Shown here piece after piece: positions 23,282 to 30,945 of a stretch of DNA of 39,795 nucleotides. A model generated the notes under the pieces. The model saw only the letters and a list, made by a program, of their open reading frames with translations, did no database searches and was not told the origin of the DNA. This stretch comes from Proteiniphilum sp. UBA5283 (lineage in GTDB: Bacteria > Bacteroidota > Bacteroidia > Bacteroidales > Dysgonomonadaceae), in NCBI GenBank assembly GCA_002408485.1, contig DHSP01000014.1, positions 1 to 39,795 of the forward strand, given 5' to 3'. How positions within the stretch are numbered: the first letter of the stretch is position 1; each line of letters begins with the position of its first letter. The translations under genes and the position numbers were made by a program.

Positions 23282-25704
23282 TTTTTCGACGTCGTTTTTT
23301 TTGTCGTTTTTTTTGTCGTCGACTTTGTCGTGGACTTTGTCGTGGATTTCGATGTGGTTGTTTTCTTCGCCGATCCGCTTCCGGTACTCTTTGCAGCCTT
23401 TCCTTCCTTGCCCTTGTCGGCATCGGCAATGATCGCCCGGCACTCCTCCAGCGTAAGCTCCGCCGGGTTCTGTTTCTTCGGAATCTTGTAGTTTGACTTG
23501 TTGAAGGCGATATAGGGCCCATATCGGCCATTCAAGACCTGCAGGCCGGGTTCCTCGACAAAGGTTTTGATGATCTTCTCCCTGTCTTTCTTCTCCTTTG
23601 CCTCGATCAGTTCAACCGATTCTTCCAGGGTGACCTCATAGGGATCGATTCCTTTGGGCAGCGAGACAAATTTATTGTCGTGGCGGATGTACGGGCCAAA
23701 ACGGCCTACGCCAATCACGACCTCTTTCTCCCTGAATGTGCCAAGGTTTCTGGGAAGCTCAAAAAGCTTCAGTGTCTCCTCGAGCGTGATAGTCTCAATC
23801 GACTGCGACTTCTGCAGGGAAGCAAAGAGGGGCTTCTCCTCTTCATCCTGTGTGCCAATCTGAGCCATAGCGCCGTAACGGCCTATCTTCACCGATACCT
23901 GACGGCCTGTTTTGGGGTCCACGCCAAGCACCCGTTCCCCCACCCTGTGCTCAATACGCATTTGCGATGTCTCCTCCACTATTGGATGAAACACTTTGTA
24001 AAATTCGGCAATCGACTTGTTCCACTGAGCCTTTCCTTCCGCAATCTTGTCGAAGTTCTTCTCTACCCGTGCGGTGAAATTATAGTCGACAATAGAAGGA
24101 AAGTACTCTACCAGAAAATCATTGACCACCATGCCAATGTCGGTGGGAACCAGTTTGTTTTTGTCGGCCCCTGCAATCTCTTTTTTCTCGATATCCTTGA
24201 CAACACCCTTCTTTAATGTCAGAATATTGTAAATACGTTCTTCGCCTTCCACATTCCTTTTCTCCACATATTCCCGGTTGATGATGGTGGAGATGGTAGG
24301 CGCATAGGTGGAGGGGCGTCCGATGCCCAACTCTTCCATCTTGCGCACCAGGGCAGCCTCCGTATAGCGGGCAGGACGCTGGGTGAAACGTTCGGTGGCA
24401 TTGGTTTCCAGCATGACAAGCTGCTCTCCCTTTTTCATGGGAGGGAGCATACCTTCGTCGTTCTCGCCATTCTCCTCGTCGGTACCTTCCAGATAGACCC
24501 TCAGAAAACCATCGAATTTGATCACTTCGCCGTTGGCTGTAAACCTGCCATCGGCATTGGAGATCGCAATGTTGGCCGTAGTTCGTTCCAGTTCGGCATC
24601 GGCCATCTGTGAGGCAATGGTGCGCTTCCAGATCAGCTCATAGAGACGCTTCTCCTGGGCCGTACCCGATACTTCATGCTCGCTCATGTAGGTTGGACGA
24701 ATTGCCTCGTGTGCTTCCTGGGCGCCTTTCGCCTTTGTGGTGTACTGACGTACCTGATGGTACTTCTCTCCGTACTGGTCGATGATCTCTGTCTTTGCTG
24801 TACCTATGGCCAGCCCCGATAGGTTCACCGAGTCGGTACGCATATAGGTGATCTTTCCCGACTCATATAGCCGCTGAGCCACCATCATGGTCTGCGACAC
24901 AGAGAAGCCCAGCTTGCGGGATGCCTCCTGCTGGAGGGTGGAAGTGGTAAAGGGTGCGGCGGGCGATTTTTTTGCCGGCCTGGTGGTAATATCATCAATG
25001 GTAAATTCCGAAGTCTTCAGCTTTTCCAGAAGGGCAAGCGCTTCTTCTTTTGTTTTCAACCGTTTGTTGTACTCAGCCTTGATCTCGTATGTCTGACCGT
25101 TTTCCTCTTTTGTAAAGATGGCCACAACGCGGTAGGCCGCCTCGGAGGTAAATTGCTGTATCTCACGCTCCCGCTCCACGATGAGCCGTACGGCTACCGA
25201 CTGTACACGCCCGGCCGAGAGGGCGGGTTTTATTTTTCGCCACAGAACGGGCGAAAGCTCAAACCCCACTATGCGATCCAGCACACGGCGCGCTTGTTGT
25301 GCATCGACCAGGTTCTGATCTATTTTCCTCGGATTTTTGACAGCTTCCTGAATGGCATTTTTGGTGATCTCGTGAAACACAATACGTTTTGTATTTTCCT
25401 CTTTCAGCTCCAGCGTGTCGAACAGGTGCCACGAGATTGCCTCCCCCTCGCGGTCCTCATCGGAAGCCAGCCAGACGGTCTCCGCTTTCTTTGCGGCTGC
25501 CCTCAACTCCGAAACCACCTTCTTTTTATCGGCAGGCACTTCATAGATCGGCTTGAAGCCATTCTCAATATCTATGCTGAAATCTTTTTTCTTCAAATCA
25601 CGGATATGCCCGTAGCTGGACATGACATGAAAGTCCTTTCCGAGAAATTTCTCGATTGTTTTCGCTTTCGCGGGCGACTCAACGATGACCAGGTTTTTAT
25701 CCAT
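23278..25704 (-). CDS. topA: DNA topoisomerase I (type IA)
   Basis: This 808-residue enzyme relaxes negative supercoils. The N-terminal TOPRIM domain starts KNLVIVESPAKAKTIEKFLG and holds the acidic ASDEDREGEAISWHL motif. The nucleophilic Tyr is in YESGKITYMRTDSVNLS. After the core, residues about 590-755 contain the repeats of the C-terminal topoisomerase type (GRFGPYIRHDNKFVSLPKG; GRYGPYIAFNKSNYKIPKK), with no Cys4 zinc fingers of the E. coli kind. The last roughly 35 residues are a Lys/Ser/Thr tail with repeats such as STTKSTTKSTT, probably DNA binding. The stop overlaps the acetyltransferase start. A promoter lies upstream. Confidence 0.95.
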   Translation of the reverse strand: MDKNLVIVESPAKAKTIEKFLGKDFHVMSSYGHIRDLKKKDFSIDIENGFKPIYEVPADKKKVVSELRAAAKKAETVWLASDEDREGEAISWHLFDTLELKEENTKRIVFHEITKNAIQEAVKNPRKIDQNLVDAQQARRVLDRIVGFELSPVLWRKIKPALSAGRVQSVAVRLIVEREREIQQFTSEAAYRVVAIFTKEENGQTYEIKAEYNKRLKTKEEALALLEKLKTSEFTIDDITTRPAKKSPAAPFTTSTLQQEASRKLGFSVSQTMMVAQRLYESGKITYMRTDSVNLSGLAIGTAKTEIIDQYGEKYHQVRQYTTKAKGAQEAHEAIRPTYMSEHEVSGTAQEKRLYELIWKRTIASQMADAELERTTANIAISNADGRFTANGEVIKFDGFLRVYLEGTDEENGENDEGMLPPMKKGEQLVMLETNATERFTQRPARYTEAALVRKMEELGIGRPSTYAPTISTIINREYVEKRNVEGEERIYNILTLKKGVVKDIEKKEIAGADKNKLVPTDIGMVVNDFLVEYFPSIVDYNFTARVEKNFDKIAEGKAQWNKSIAEFYKVFHPIVEETSQMRIEHRVGERVLGVDPKTGRQVSVKIGRYGAMAQIGTQDEEEKPLFASLQKSQSIETITLEETLKLFELPRNLGTFREKEVVIGVGRFGPYIRHDNKFVSLPKGIDPYEVTLEESVELIEAKEKKDREKIIKTFVEEPGLQVLNGRYGPYIAFNKSNYKIPKKQNPAELTLEECRAIIADADKGKEGKAAKSTGSGSAKKTTTSKSTTKSTTKSTTKKTTKKTTSKK

Positions 25705-25756
25705 TCAATCCTCTTTCTTCTTTAAATCATATGGGGACACTCCTCCATTTTGGGTG

Positions 25757-25764
25757 CAAAAGTA
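25757..25764 (-). promoter_or_regulatory. -7 element of the topA promoter
   Basis: On the minus strand TACTTTTG matches TAnnTTTG, about 52 nt before the topA ATG. A -33 element is not clear. Confidence 0.55.
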
Positions 25765-25792
25765 GTAATTTTGTGCAAGGAATAAGACTTTT

Positions 25793-25815
25793 TTAAGAAA
25801 TTCCTTGTTTCTTAA
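25793..25815. repeat. inverted repeat between yigZ and topA
   Basis: TTAAGAAA (25793-25800) and TTTCTTAA (25808-25815) form an 8-bp stem with a 7-nt loop. On the plus strand GTTATTTTT follows. It lies between the yigZ stop (25895) and the topA promoter, and may help end the nrdJ-yigZ transcript, although the U run is on the opposite strand. Confidence 0.4.
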
Positions 25816-25894
25816 GTTATTTTTCAGCGACTGCCTCCCAGCAACCGGCCCTCATAATTCAGCATTCATCGCTGCTGCCGCCCCGGGTAGAGGG

Positions 25895-26488
25895 TTACTC
25901 TATTTCAACTCCGTAAACCGACGAGAGCATCTCTCTCAGTTGGGGAGAAAGGGAGCGGCGTACCTGCAGGCGCATGCTGCAGCTCTCTCTGAAGTCCTGC
26001 GTCCAGCGGATCGACTCAAACTGCTTCAACACCCTCATCACATCATTCAGCAAAGGATACTCAAAACGGATTTCAACAAAGTCATCGACCGTTTTCTCCA
26101 CGATCACGGCGTGAAGAATTGCATCGGCAGCTGCTTCCTTGTACGCCTTGATCAGCCCCCCCGTCCCCAGCAAGGTACCGCCAAAGTAGCGGACCACCAG
26201 GATAAGCACGTCGGTCAGCTCGGCCGAGTTGATCTGCCCCAGGATAGGTTTGCCGGCTGTGCCCGAAGGTTCTCCATCGTCGTTCAGCCGATACTCCTCC
26301 CGTTCCCATCCAAGCATATAGGCCCAGCAAACGTGCCGCGCATCGTAATATTTTTTACGATGCGCATCCACGATTTCCTTTGCCTCCTCTGCGCTCTTTA
26401 CCGGAAAGATGAAGGAGAGGAATTTACTCTTTTTCTCGTGGACATACCCTTCGGCCGGCCCGGTTACTGTTTTGTATGTGTCATCCAT
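25895..26488 (-). CDS. YigZ/IMPACT family protein
   Basis: This 197-residue cytosolic protein belongs to the UPF0029/IMPACT family. The N-terminal domain carries EKKSKFLSFIFPVKSAEEAK, ARHVCWAYMLG, NDDGEPSGTAGKPIL and VVRYFGGTLLGTGGLIKAY, the family's most conserved block. The C-terminal part is the DUF1949-like ferredoxin fold. The bacterial role is uncertain; eukaryotic IMPACT controls a translation kinase. I chose the ATG at 26488, 8 nt after the nrdJ stop and preceded by GCGAGGGA; the longer open frame upstream overlaps the nrdJ coding sequence. It probably shares the nrdJ transcript. Confidence 0.88.
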   Translation of the reverse strand: MDDTYKTVTGPAEGYVHEKKSKFLSFIFPVKSAEEAKEIVDAHRKKYYDARHVCWAYMLGWEREEYRLNDDGEPSGTAGKPILGQINSAELTDVLILVVRYFGGTLLGTGGLIKAYKEAAADAILHAVIVEKTVDDFVEIRFEYPLLNDVMRVLKQFESIRWTQDFRESCSMRLQVRRSLSPQLREMLSSVYGVEIE

Positions 26489-26496
26489 TCCCTCGC

Positions 26497-29049
26497 TCAC
26501 CCGCACTTGGAGGCTCCGCAGTTCCTGCATTTCAGGCACCCCTCCTCGTAGACCAGCGTCTCGTGCCCGCACACGGGACACTTCTGCCCCTTGGCCTCGG
26601 TTTCGTTGGGCAGGTATCTCTTCAGTGCCCGTTCTACCCCGTTCTTCCAAGTGTTGATGGTCTCGCTGTCGAGTTCCAGCCCCGACACCAGCTTGATCAC
26701 CTGATCGATGGGCATCCCGTAGCGCAGCACGCCGGAGATCAGCTTGGCATAGTTCCAGAATTCCGGATTGAACTTTCCATCCAACCCCTCAATCGTGACT
26801 TTATAACCCCGACGGTTCTGAAACTGGAAGTCGTAGTGCTTCCGCCCGTCGTTGTCGTATGCCTTGATAATCTTGCCGGTGGTAACATTCTTTGGCACCA
26901 TGATGCCATCGTCCTCGTCGTTGATACCGGTGAAAATCTCGTAGGGACGTCCGTTGAGCAAGCCAATAAAGGCAATCCACTTCTCCTTGTTGTTCTGAAA
27001 CTTGATCACGTCGGCATCCAGCTCAATGGGCCGGGAGGTGACGATTGCCGGCATCTCATAGCAGTCCTCTTCTTTTTTATCCTTCTCCTGTTTCTCCGCT
27101 TCTCCGTTGGCGATAAGTACCCCTGCACGGGATCCGTCGCGGTAGACCGTACATCCCTTGCAACCGCTCTTCCAGGCTTCCATATACAACTCACCGACCA
27201 ACTCTTCCGACACGTCGGACGGCAGATTGATGGTCACACTGATGGAGTGATCCACCCACTTCTGTACGCGGCCCTGCATCCTCACCTTCTGCAGCCAGTC
27301 CACATCGTTGGAGGTAGCTTTATAGTAGGGTGATTTTTCCACAATTTCGTCCACTTCTGCCCTGGTGTAACGTTTTGTTGTGGAATAACCATTGGCCTCC
27401 ATCCAGGTAACAAACTTATGATGAAATACAGTATACTCTTCCCACGAGTCGCCATTTTCATCCACAAAATCGACCTTCACATCCTTGTCGTTCGGATTCA
27501 CTTTGCGCCGGCGGGTATAGACCGGCAGAAAGACAGGCTCAATGCCCGATGTTGTCTGCGACATCAGGCTCGTCGTCCCGGTTGGCGCAATGGTAAGGAG
27601 GGCAATATTGCGCCTGCCATACTTCACCATGTCGTCGTACAACCGAGGATCAGCCTCTTTGATCCTGTTGATGAACGGATTATCTTTTTCTCTCCCGGCA
27701 TCGAATATCTCAAACGCCCCCCGCTCCCTGGCCATCTCCACCGATGAGCGGTACGCATTGATTGCCACGGCACGGTGCACCCTCTCCGAGAAGTCGGTTC
27801 CTTCATCCGTGCCATAACGAATTCCCAGCGCCGCCAACATGTCGCCCTCAGCAGTAATGCCCACACCGGTACGACGTCCCTGCAGGGTCTTGCGCTGAAT
27901 CTTTTTCCAGAGGGTTCTTTCAGCCGATTTCACCTCTTCCGACTCGGGGTCGGCTTCAATCTTCTCTAGAATCTTATCGATCTTCTCCGACTCCAGGTCC
28001 ACAATATCGTCCATGATGCGCTGCGCCAGCTGCACATGTTTGGCAAAGAGGTCGAAATCGAAATATGCATCTTTCTTGAAAGGATTCACCACGTAGGAGT
28101 AGAGGTTGATCGCCAGCAGTCTGCAACTGTCGTAGGGACACAAGGGAATCTCCCCACACGGGTTGGTCGACACTGTCCGGAAGCCCAGATCGGCATAACA
28201 GTCGGGCACCGACTCGCGGATGATGGAATCCCAGAAAAGGACACCGGGCTCGGCCGACCGCCAAGCATTGTGGATAATCTTATCCCACAGCTCCTTTGCA
28301 TTGATTGTCTTCTCATACTTAGGGGTATCGGAATCGATAGGATACTTTTGCACGTAAGGCCTATCTTGTGAAGCTGCCTCCATAAACGCATCGTCAATCT
28401 TTACAGAGATGTTGGCACCGGTCACCTTTCCCTGTTCCAGCTTGGCATCGATAAAATTCTCGGAGTCAGGATGTTTGATGGAAACACTCAGCATCAGAGC
28501 ACCGCGGCGCCCATCCTGTGCCACTTCGCGTGTAGAGTTGGAATAGCGCTCCATGAAAGGAACCAGCCCCGTGGAGGTGAGGGCCGAGTTTTTCACGGGC
28601 GACCCCTTGGGACGGATATGCGACAGATCATGTCCCACCCCGCCACGGCGTTTCATCAGCTGCACCTGCTCTTCATCGATACGGATAATGGCCCCGTAGG
28701 AATCGGCATTGCCTTCCATCCCGATTACAAAGCAGTTCGACAAGGAGGCAACCTGAAAATCGTTTCCGATACCGGTCATGGGGCTTCCCTGGGGAATGAT
28801 ATAGGTAAACCTGTCGAACAAGTCGAACAGCTCCTGTTCACTCAACGGATTGGCATATTTTTTTTCTATCCGTGCTATTTCTTTGGCCAGACGCCAGTGC
28901 ATATCCTCCGGCGTCTTCTCGTAGATATCTCCCTGGCTGTCCTTGAGCGCATACTTACTCACCCAAACCTTGGCGGCTAGTTCGTCGCCCTTAAAATAAT
29001 CCAACGATGCCTGGTATGCCTCGTCAAATGTGTATGTCTTCTTTTTCAT
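26497..29049 (-). CDS. nrdJ: class II (adenosylcobalamin-dependent) ribonucleoside-diphosphate reductase
   Basis: This 850-residue enzyme reduces ribonucleotides to deoxyribonucleotides using adenosylcobalamin to generate its radical, so it works with or without oxygen. The substrate-site block is STNPCGEIPLCPYDSC, with the Asn, thiyl Cys and Glu. The redox partner Cys is in SNCFVIGMEGNAD. The C-terminal part carries a zinc-ribbon-like tail, CPVCGHETLVYEEGCLKC and CRNCGASKCG, typical of the TIGR02504 group. There is no gene for a radical-carrying small subunit nearby, as expected for class II. A one-mismatch promoter lies about 100 nt upstream, with repeats further up, and yigZ follows after 8 nt. 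Confidence 0.95.
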   Translation of the reverse strand: MKKKTYTFDEAYQASLDYFKGDELAAKVWVSKYALKDSQGDIYEKTPEDMHWRLAKEIARIEKKYANPLSEQELFDLFDRFTYIIPQGSPMTGIGNDFQVASLSNCFVIGMEGNADSYGAIIRIDEEQVQLMKRRGGVGHDLSHIRPKGSPVKNSALTSTGLVPFMERYSNSTREVAQDGRRGALMLSVSIKHPDSENFIDAKLEQGKVTGANISVKIDDAFMEAASQDRPYVQKYPIDSDTPKYEKTINAKELWDKIIHNAWRSAEPGVLFWDSIIRESVPDCYADLGFRTVSTNPCGEIPLCPYDSCRLLAINLYSYVVNPFKKDAYFDFDLFAKHVQLAQRIMDDIVDLESEKIDKILEKIEADPESEEVKSAERTLWKKIQRKTLQGRRTGVGITAEGDMLAALGIRYGTDEGTDFSERVHRAVAINAYRSSVEMARERGAFEIFDAGREKDNPFINRIKEADPRLYDDMVKYGRRNIALLTIAPTGTTSLMSQTTSGIEPVFLPVYTRRRKVNPNDKDVKVDFVDENGDSWEEYTVFHHKFVTWMEANGYSTTKRYTRAEVDEIVEKSPYYKATSNDVDWLQKVRMQGRVQKWVDHSISVTINLPSDVSEELVGELYMEAWKSGCKGCTVYRDGSRAGVLIANGEAEKQEKDKKEEDCYEMPAIVTSRPIELDADVIKFQNNKEKWIAFIGLLNGRPYEIFTGINDEDDGIMVPKNVTTGKIIKAYDNDGRKHYDFQFQNRRGYKVTIEGLDGKFNPEFWNYAKLISGVLRYGMPIDQVIKLVSGLELDSETINTWKNGVERALKRYLPNETEAKGQKCPVCGHETLVYEEGCLKCRNCGASKCG

Positions 29050-29146
29050 CAGCTGAATGTATTATTAATGAATGAATGGATTGACCTTTAAAATGTTTCC
29101 CTTTTTTTCTACATGCTATTTGCCCTACAGGCATCATTCGGTTATG

Positions 29147-29177
29147 CAAGTTTATCGAAACTTTCTAAAAAGACAAA
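29147..29177 (-). promoter_or_regulatory. likely nrdJ promoter
   Basis: On the minus strand TTTG (29177-29174) is followed after 19 nt by TAAACTTG (29154-29147), which differs from TAnnTTTG at one position. The leader of about 90 nt is too short for a full cobalamin riboswitch. Confidence 0.55.
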
Positions 29178-29207
29178 ATGTTTTCACAATAATTTATCAA
29201 CATATCC

Positions 29208-29287
29208 GGAAAGTTTTCCATTTAAAATCATAATAGTCTATTTATCATATACATACATTTTCAGTTAATTGAAAAAGTTTTCCATTT
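29208..29287. repeat. repeated palindromic motif upstream of nrdJ
   Basis: AAAGTTTTCCATTT occurs at 29210-29223 and 29274-29287, 64 nt apart. The first copy lies in the palindrome GGAAAGTTTTCC (29208-29219) and the second in GAAAAAGTTTTC (29271-29282). They sit upstream of the nrdJ promoter and may be regulator sites; no regulator is identified. Confidence 0.5.
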
Positions 29288-29369
29288 GGTCAAACACGAC
29301 TGAGTTACAAATAGATAAAAACACACAACTCCCTACGATTTAAATATTGTAAAATTTACACAAAATAAA

Positions 29370-29401
29370 ATCATCCGACAACTTAAAAGTCGCCGGATGA
29401 T
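29370..29401 (-). terminator. terminator of the serpin gene
   Basis: ATCATCCG (29370-29377) and CGGATGAT (29394-29401) form an 8-bp stem, extended by an inner ACTT/AAGT pairing. On the minus strand TTTATTTTG follows directly. It lies 36 nt past the serpin stop. Confidence 0.75.
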
Positions 29402-29436
29402 AAACTATGGACGAAAAAAAGATGCAGAAGAAACCG

Positions 29437-30702
29437 TTAGCCTGGAAAATCTCTCACTACCCCCATGAATAAAATCGCCCCGGTAGAATTTTCCTGGATA
29501 AGATAAACAAAAGGCCTGTCGGCTTTGAAGACAACTTTTTTTGGCTGCGAAGGCAACGACGTCAGCTCCACACCCACTGTTGTTACGGCCGCCGCCTCTG
29601 TGCCTGATTCGTCGGTGCTGATATAGGTATCCTGCTTCACGAACGAAATCTTAGCCGGGACATCGGTGATACCGGAGAAATCGGCGGCATCGGTAAAGGC
29701 AATGCCCATGCCCATCTTTGAGAGCACATCGTTTAAATATTTACTGTACTCCGTCCTGAATTTCGGGAAAGACAGATCAACTTCGGCTTTGCGCAACGCT
29801 GCCTTCAAGTCGCCCCAGTAACCATCCTGCAGGGTAGCGGATAGCACATCCCGCAACCTCCTCCCCTCCCTGGGGAGCAGCACCATCATGCTAAAAGACT
29901 GGTTTCCATACGGAAGTTGCACCAGCTGCAGGGTTTGATCTTCCGCATAATTGAACGTAGCCTCCTGCCTCATCATATCCACCTGCCTCGTGGTTCCATT
30001 CTCATACGTGAACGGTCTCTTCGAGGTATTCTTCGCATCAAATTCAGCTGTCCAGATCCCTTTAAAATAGATCGCATTCAGCAAATACATCAGATCGAGG
30101 GGATTGGTACCGTCAATCACTTTCTCAATCAGCCCGTTTGTATGATCCGAGGCCCACTGGTTGATGAGGGCAGCAGTGGCCGGCAGGGAGAAATCGACGG
30201 GCCGGACCGTCGCATCATACCATGTTTTGTTCGTATTGAGAAAGCCAGGATTGACCACTACCTGATGATTGGCAAAAATGGCATTGGCTATAGAGATCCT
30301 CGTGGAAGGGTCGGTGGCCAACAGAGCCTCCTTCAGCTTTTTATAATAGCCATTGACCTCTTCATCATCAAACTCGTCCATATGCAGCGTCTGCTGCATA
30401 GCCGTCCGGGTATCGCCCCCGGCACCGTTCCAGGTCATGGCCAGGGCCATGCTCAGGCTGAGTGGCGACACCATAAAGTTTCCATCCCCTTCAAGGGATT
30501 CTTCCGCGAACACTTTTTCAAAAAAAGAAAAAGCAAAAGCCTGGTCGTTCTTCACCATCTGCTCTTCAACACTCCTCAGCTGTATCCGGATGGGGTCGGG
30601 AAGCTTCCCGGCAGGCGACGCATGCCCGCTCTTATCGCAAGATGCGGCGAAAGAGAGACCGACAATTGCCGGGACAATCAAGGAAAAGATTTTTAGTTGC
30701 AT
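29437..30702 (-). CDS. lipoprotein serpin (serine protease inhibitor family)
   Basis: This 421-residue protein is a full-length serpin (family I4) behind a signal peptide with a likely lipobox AASC (Cys at about residue 22), so it is probably held at the cell surface or in the periplasm. Family features are FMVSPLSLSMALAMTWNGAGG, IANAIFANHQVVV, LLNAIYFKGIWTAEF and the C-terminal ADRPFVYLIQENSTGAILFMG. The hinge of the reactive loop reads ESGTEAAAVTTVG, keeping the Gly, Thr and Ala run needed for inhibitory loop insertion. Counting from the hinge puts P1-P1' at Thr-Ser in VELTSLPS. It probably inhibits a foreign or self serine or cysteine protease. It is a single-gene unit with its own terminator. 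Confidence 0.93.
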   Translation of the reverse strand: MQLKIFSLIVPAIVGLSFAASCDKSGHASPAGKLPDPIRIQLRSVEEQMVKNDQAFAFSFFEKVFAEESLEGDGNFMVSPLSLSMALAMTWNGAGGDTRTAMQQTLHMDEFDDEEVNGYYKKLKEALLATDPSTRISIANAIFANHQVVVNPGFLNTNKTWYDATVRPVDFSLPATAALINQWASDHTNGLIEKVIDGTNPLDLMYLLNAIYFKGIWTAEFDAKNTSKRPFTYENGTTRQVDMMRQEATFNYAEDQTLQLVQLPYGNQSFSMMVLLPREGRRLRDVLSATLQDGYWGDLKAALRKAEVDLSFPKFRTEYSKYLNDVLSKMGMGIAFTDAADFSGITDVPAKISFVKQDTYISTDESGTEAAAVTTVGVELTSLPSQPKKVVFKADRPFVYLIQENSTGAILFMGVVRDFPG

Positions 30703-30717
30703 AAGATTACAGTTTAC

Positions 30718-30745
30718 CGATAATATATCGTTACATACTATATGT
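30718..30745. repeat. two adjacent palindromes upstream of the serpin gene
   Basis: CGATAATATATCG (30718-30730, arms CGAT/ATCG) and ACATACTATATGT (30733-30745, arms ACATA/TATGT) lie 15 bp apart, 16-43 nt before the serpin ATG. No good TAnnTTTG element was found on this strand. They may be operator sites. Confidence 0.45.
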
Positions 30746-30866
30746 TCTGACGCTTTTACAAGATAAATGTTGCATCATAACCGTTAAAATAAATCAATGC
30801 AAGGCCTTCAATTTCTATTAATACGAAATTTATTTTCGAACATCGTCATTCAGGGAGAAAGAACCG

Positions 30867-30896
30867 ATTGAATCATATTTTTTTTGTGTATTTTTG
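30867..30896 (+). promoter_or_regulatory. promoter of speA
   Basis: ATTG (30867-30870) is followed after 18 nt by TATTTTTG (30889-30896), a full TAnnTTTG match. The transcript would start about 45 nt before the speA ATG. Confidence 0.6.
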
Positions 30897-30945
30897 CGGT
30901 TTATTTCCTGTAGTTCAGGGTCACCATTAAATAACGTTTGCCGGA

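Larger units (their letters stand above)
29050..29436. other. 387-nt intergenic region between nrdJ and the serpin gene
   Basis: No supported gene lies here. It is markedly AT-rich. It contains the nrdJ leader and promoter, the palindromic repeats at 29208-29287 and the serpin terminator at 29370-29401. The leader includes TGCCTGTAGGGCA, a small 4-bp hairpin. Confidence 0.6.

Noticed and set aside
29050..29160. Cobalamin riboswitch before nrdJ
   Set aside because: Some letters near 29120-29140 recall a B12 box, but the rest of the aptamer is missing and the leader is only about 90 nt.
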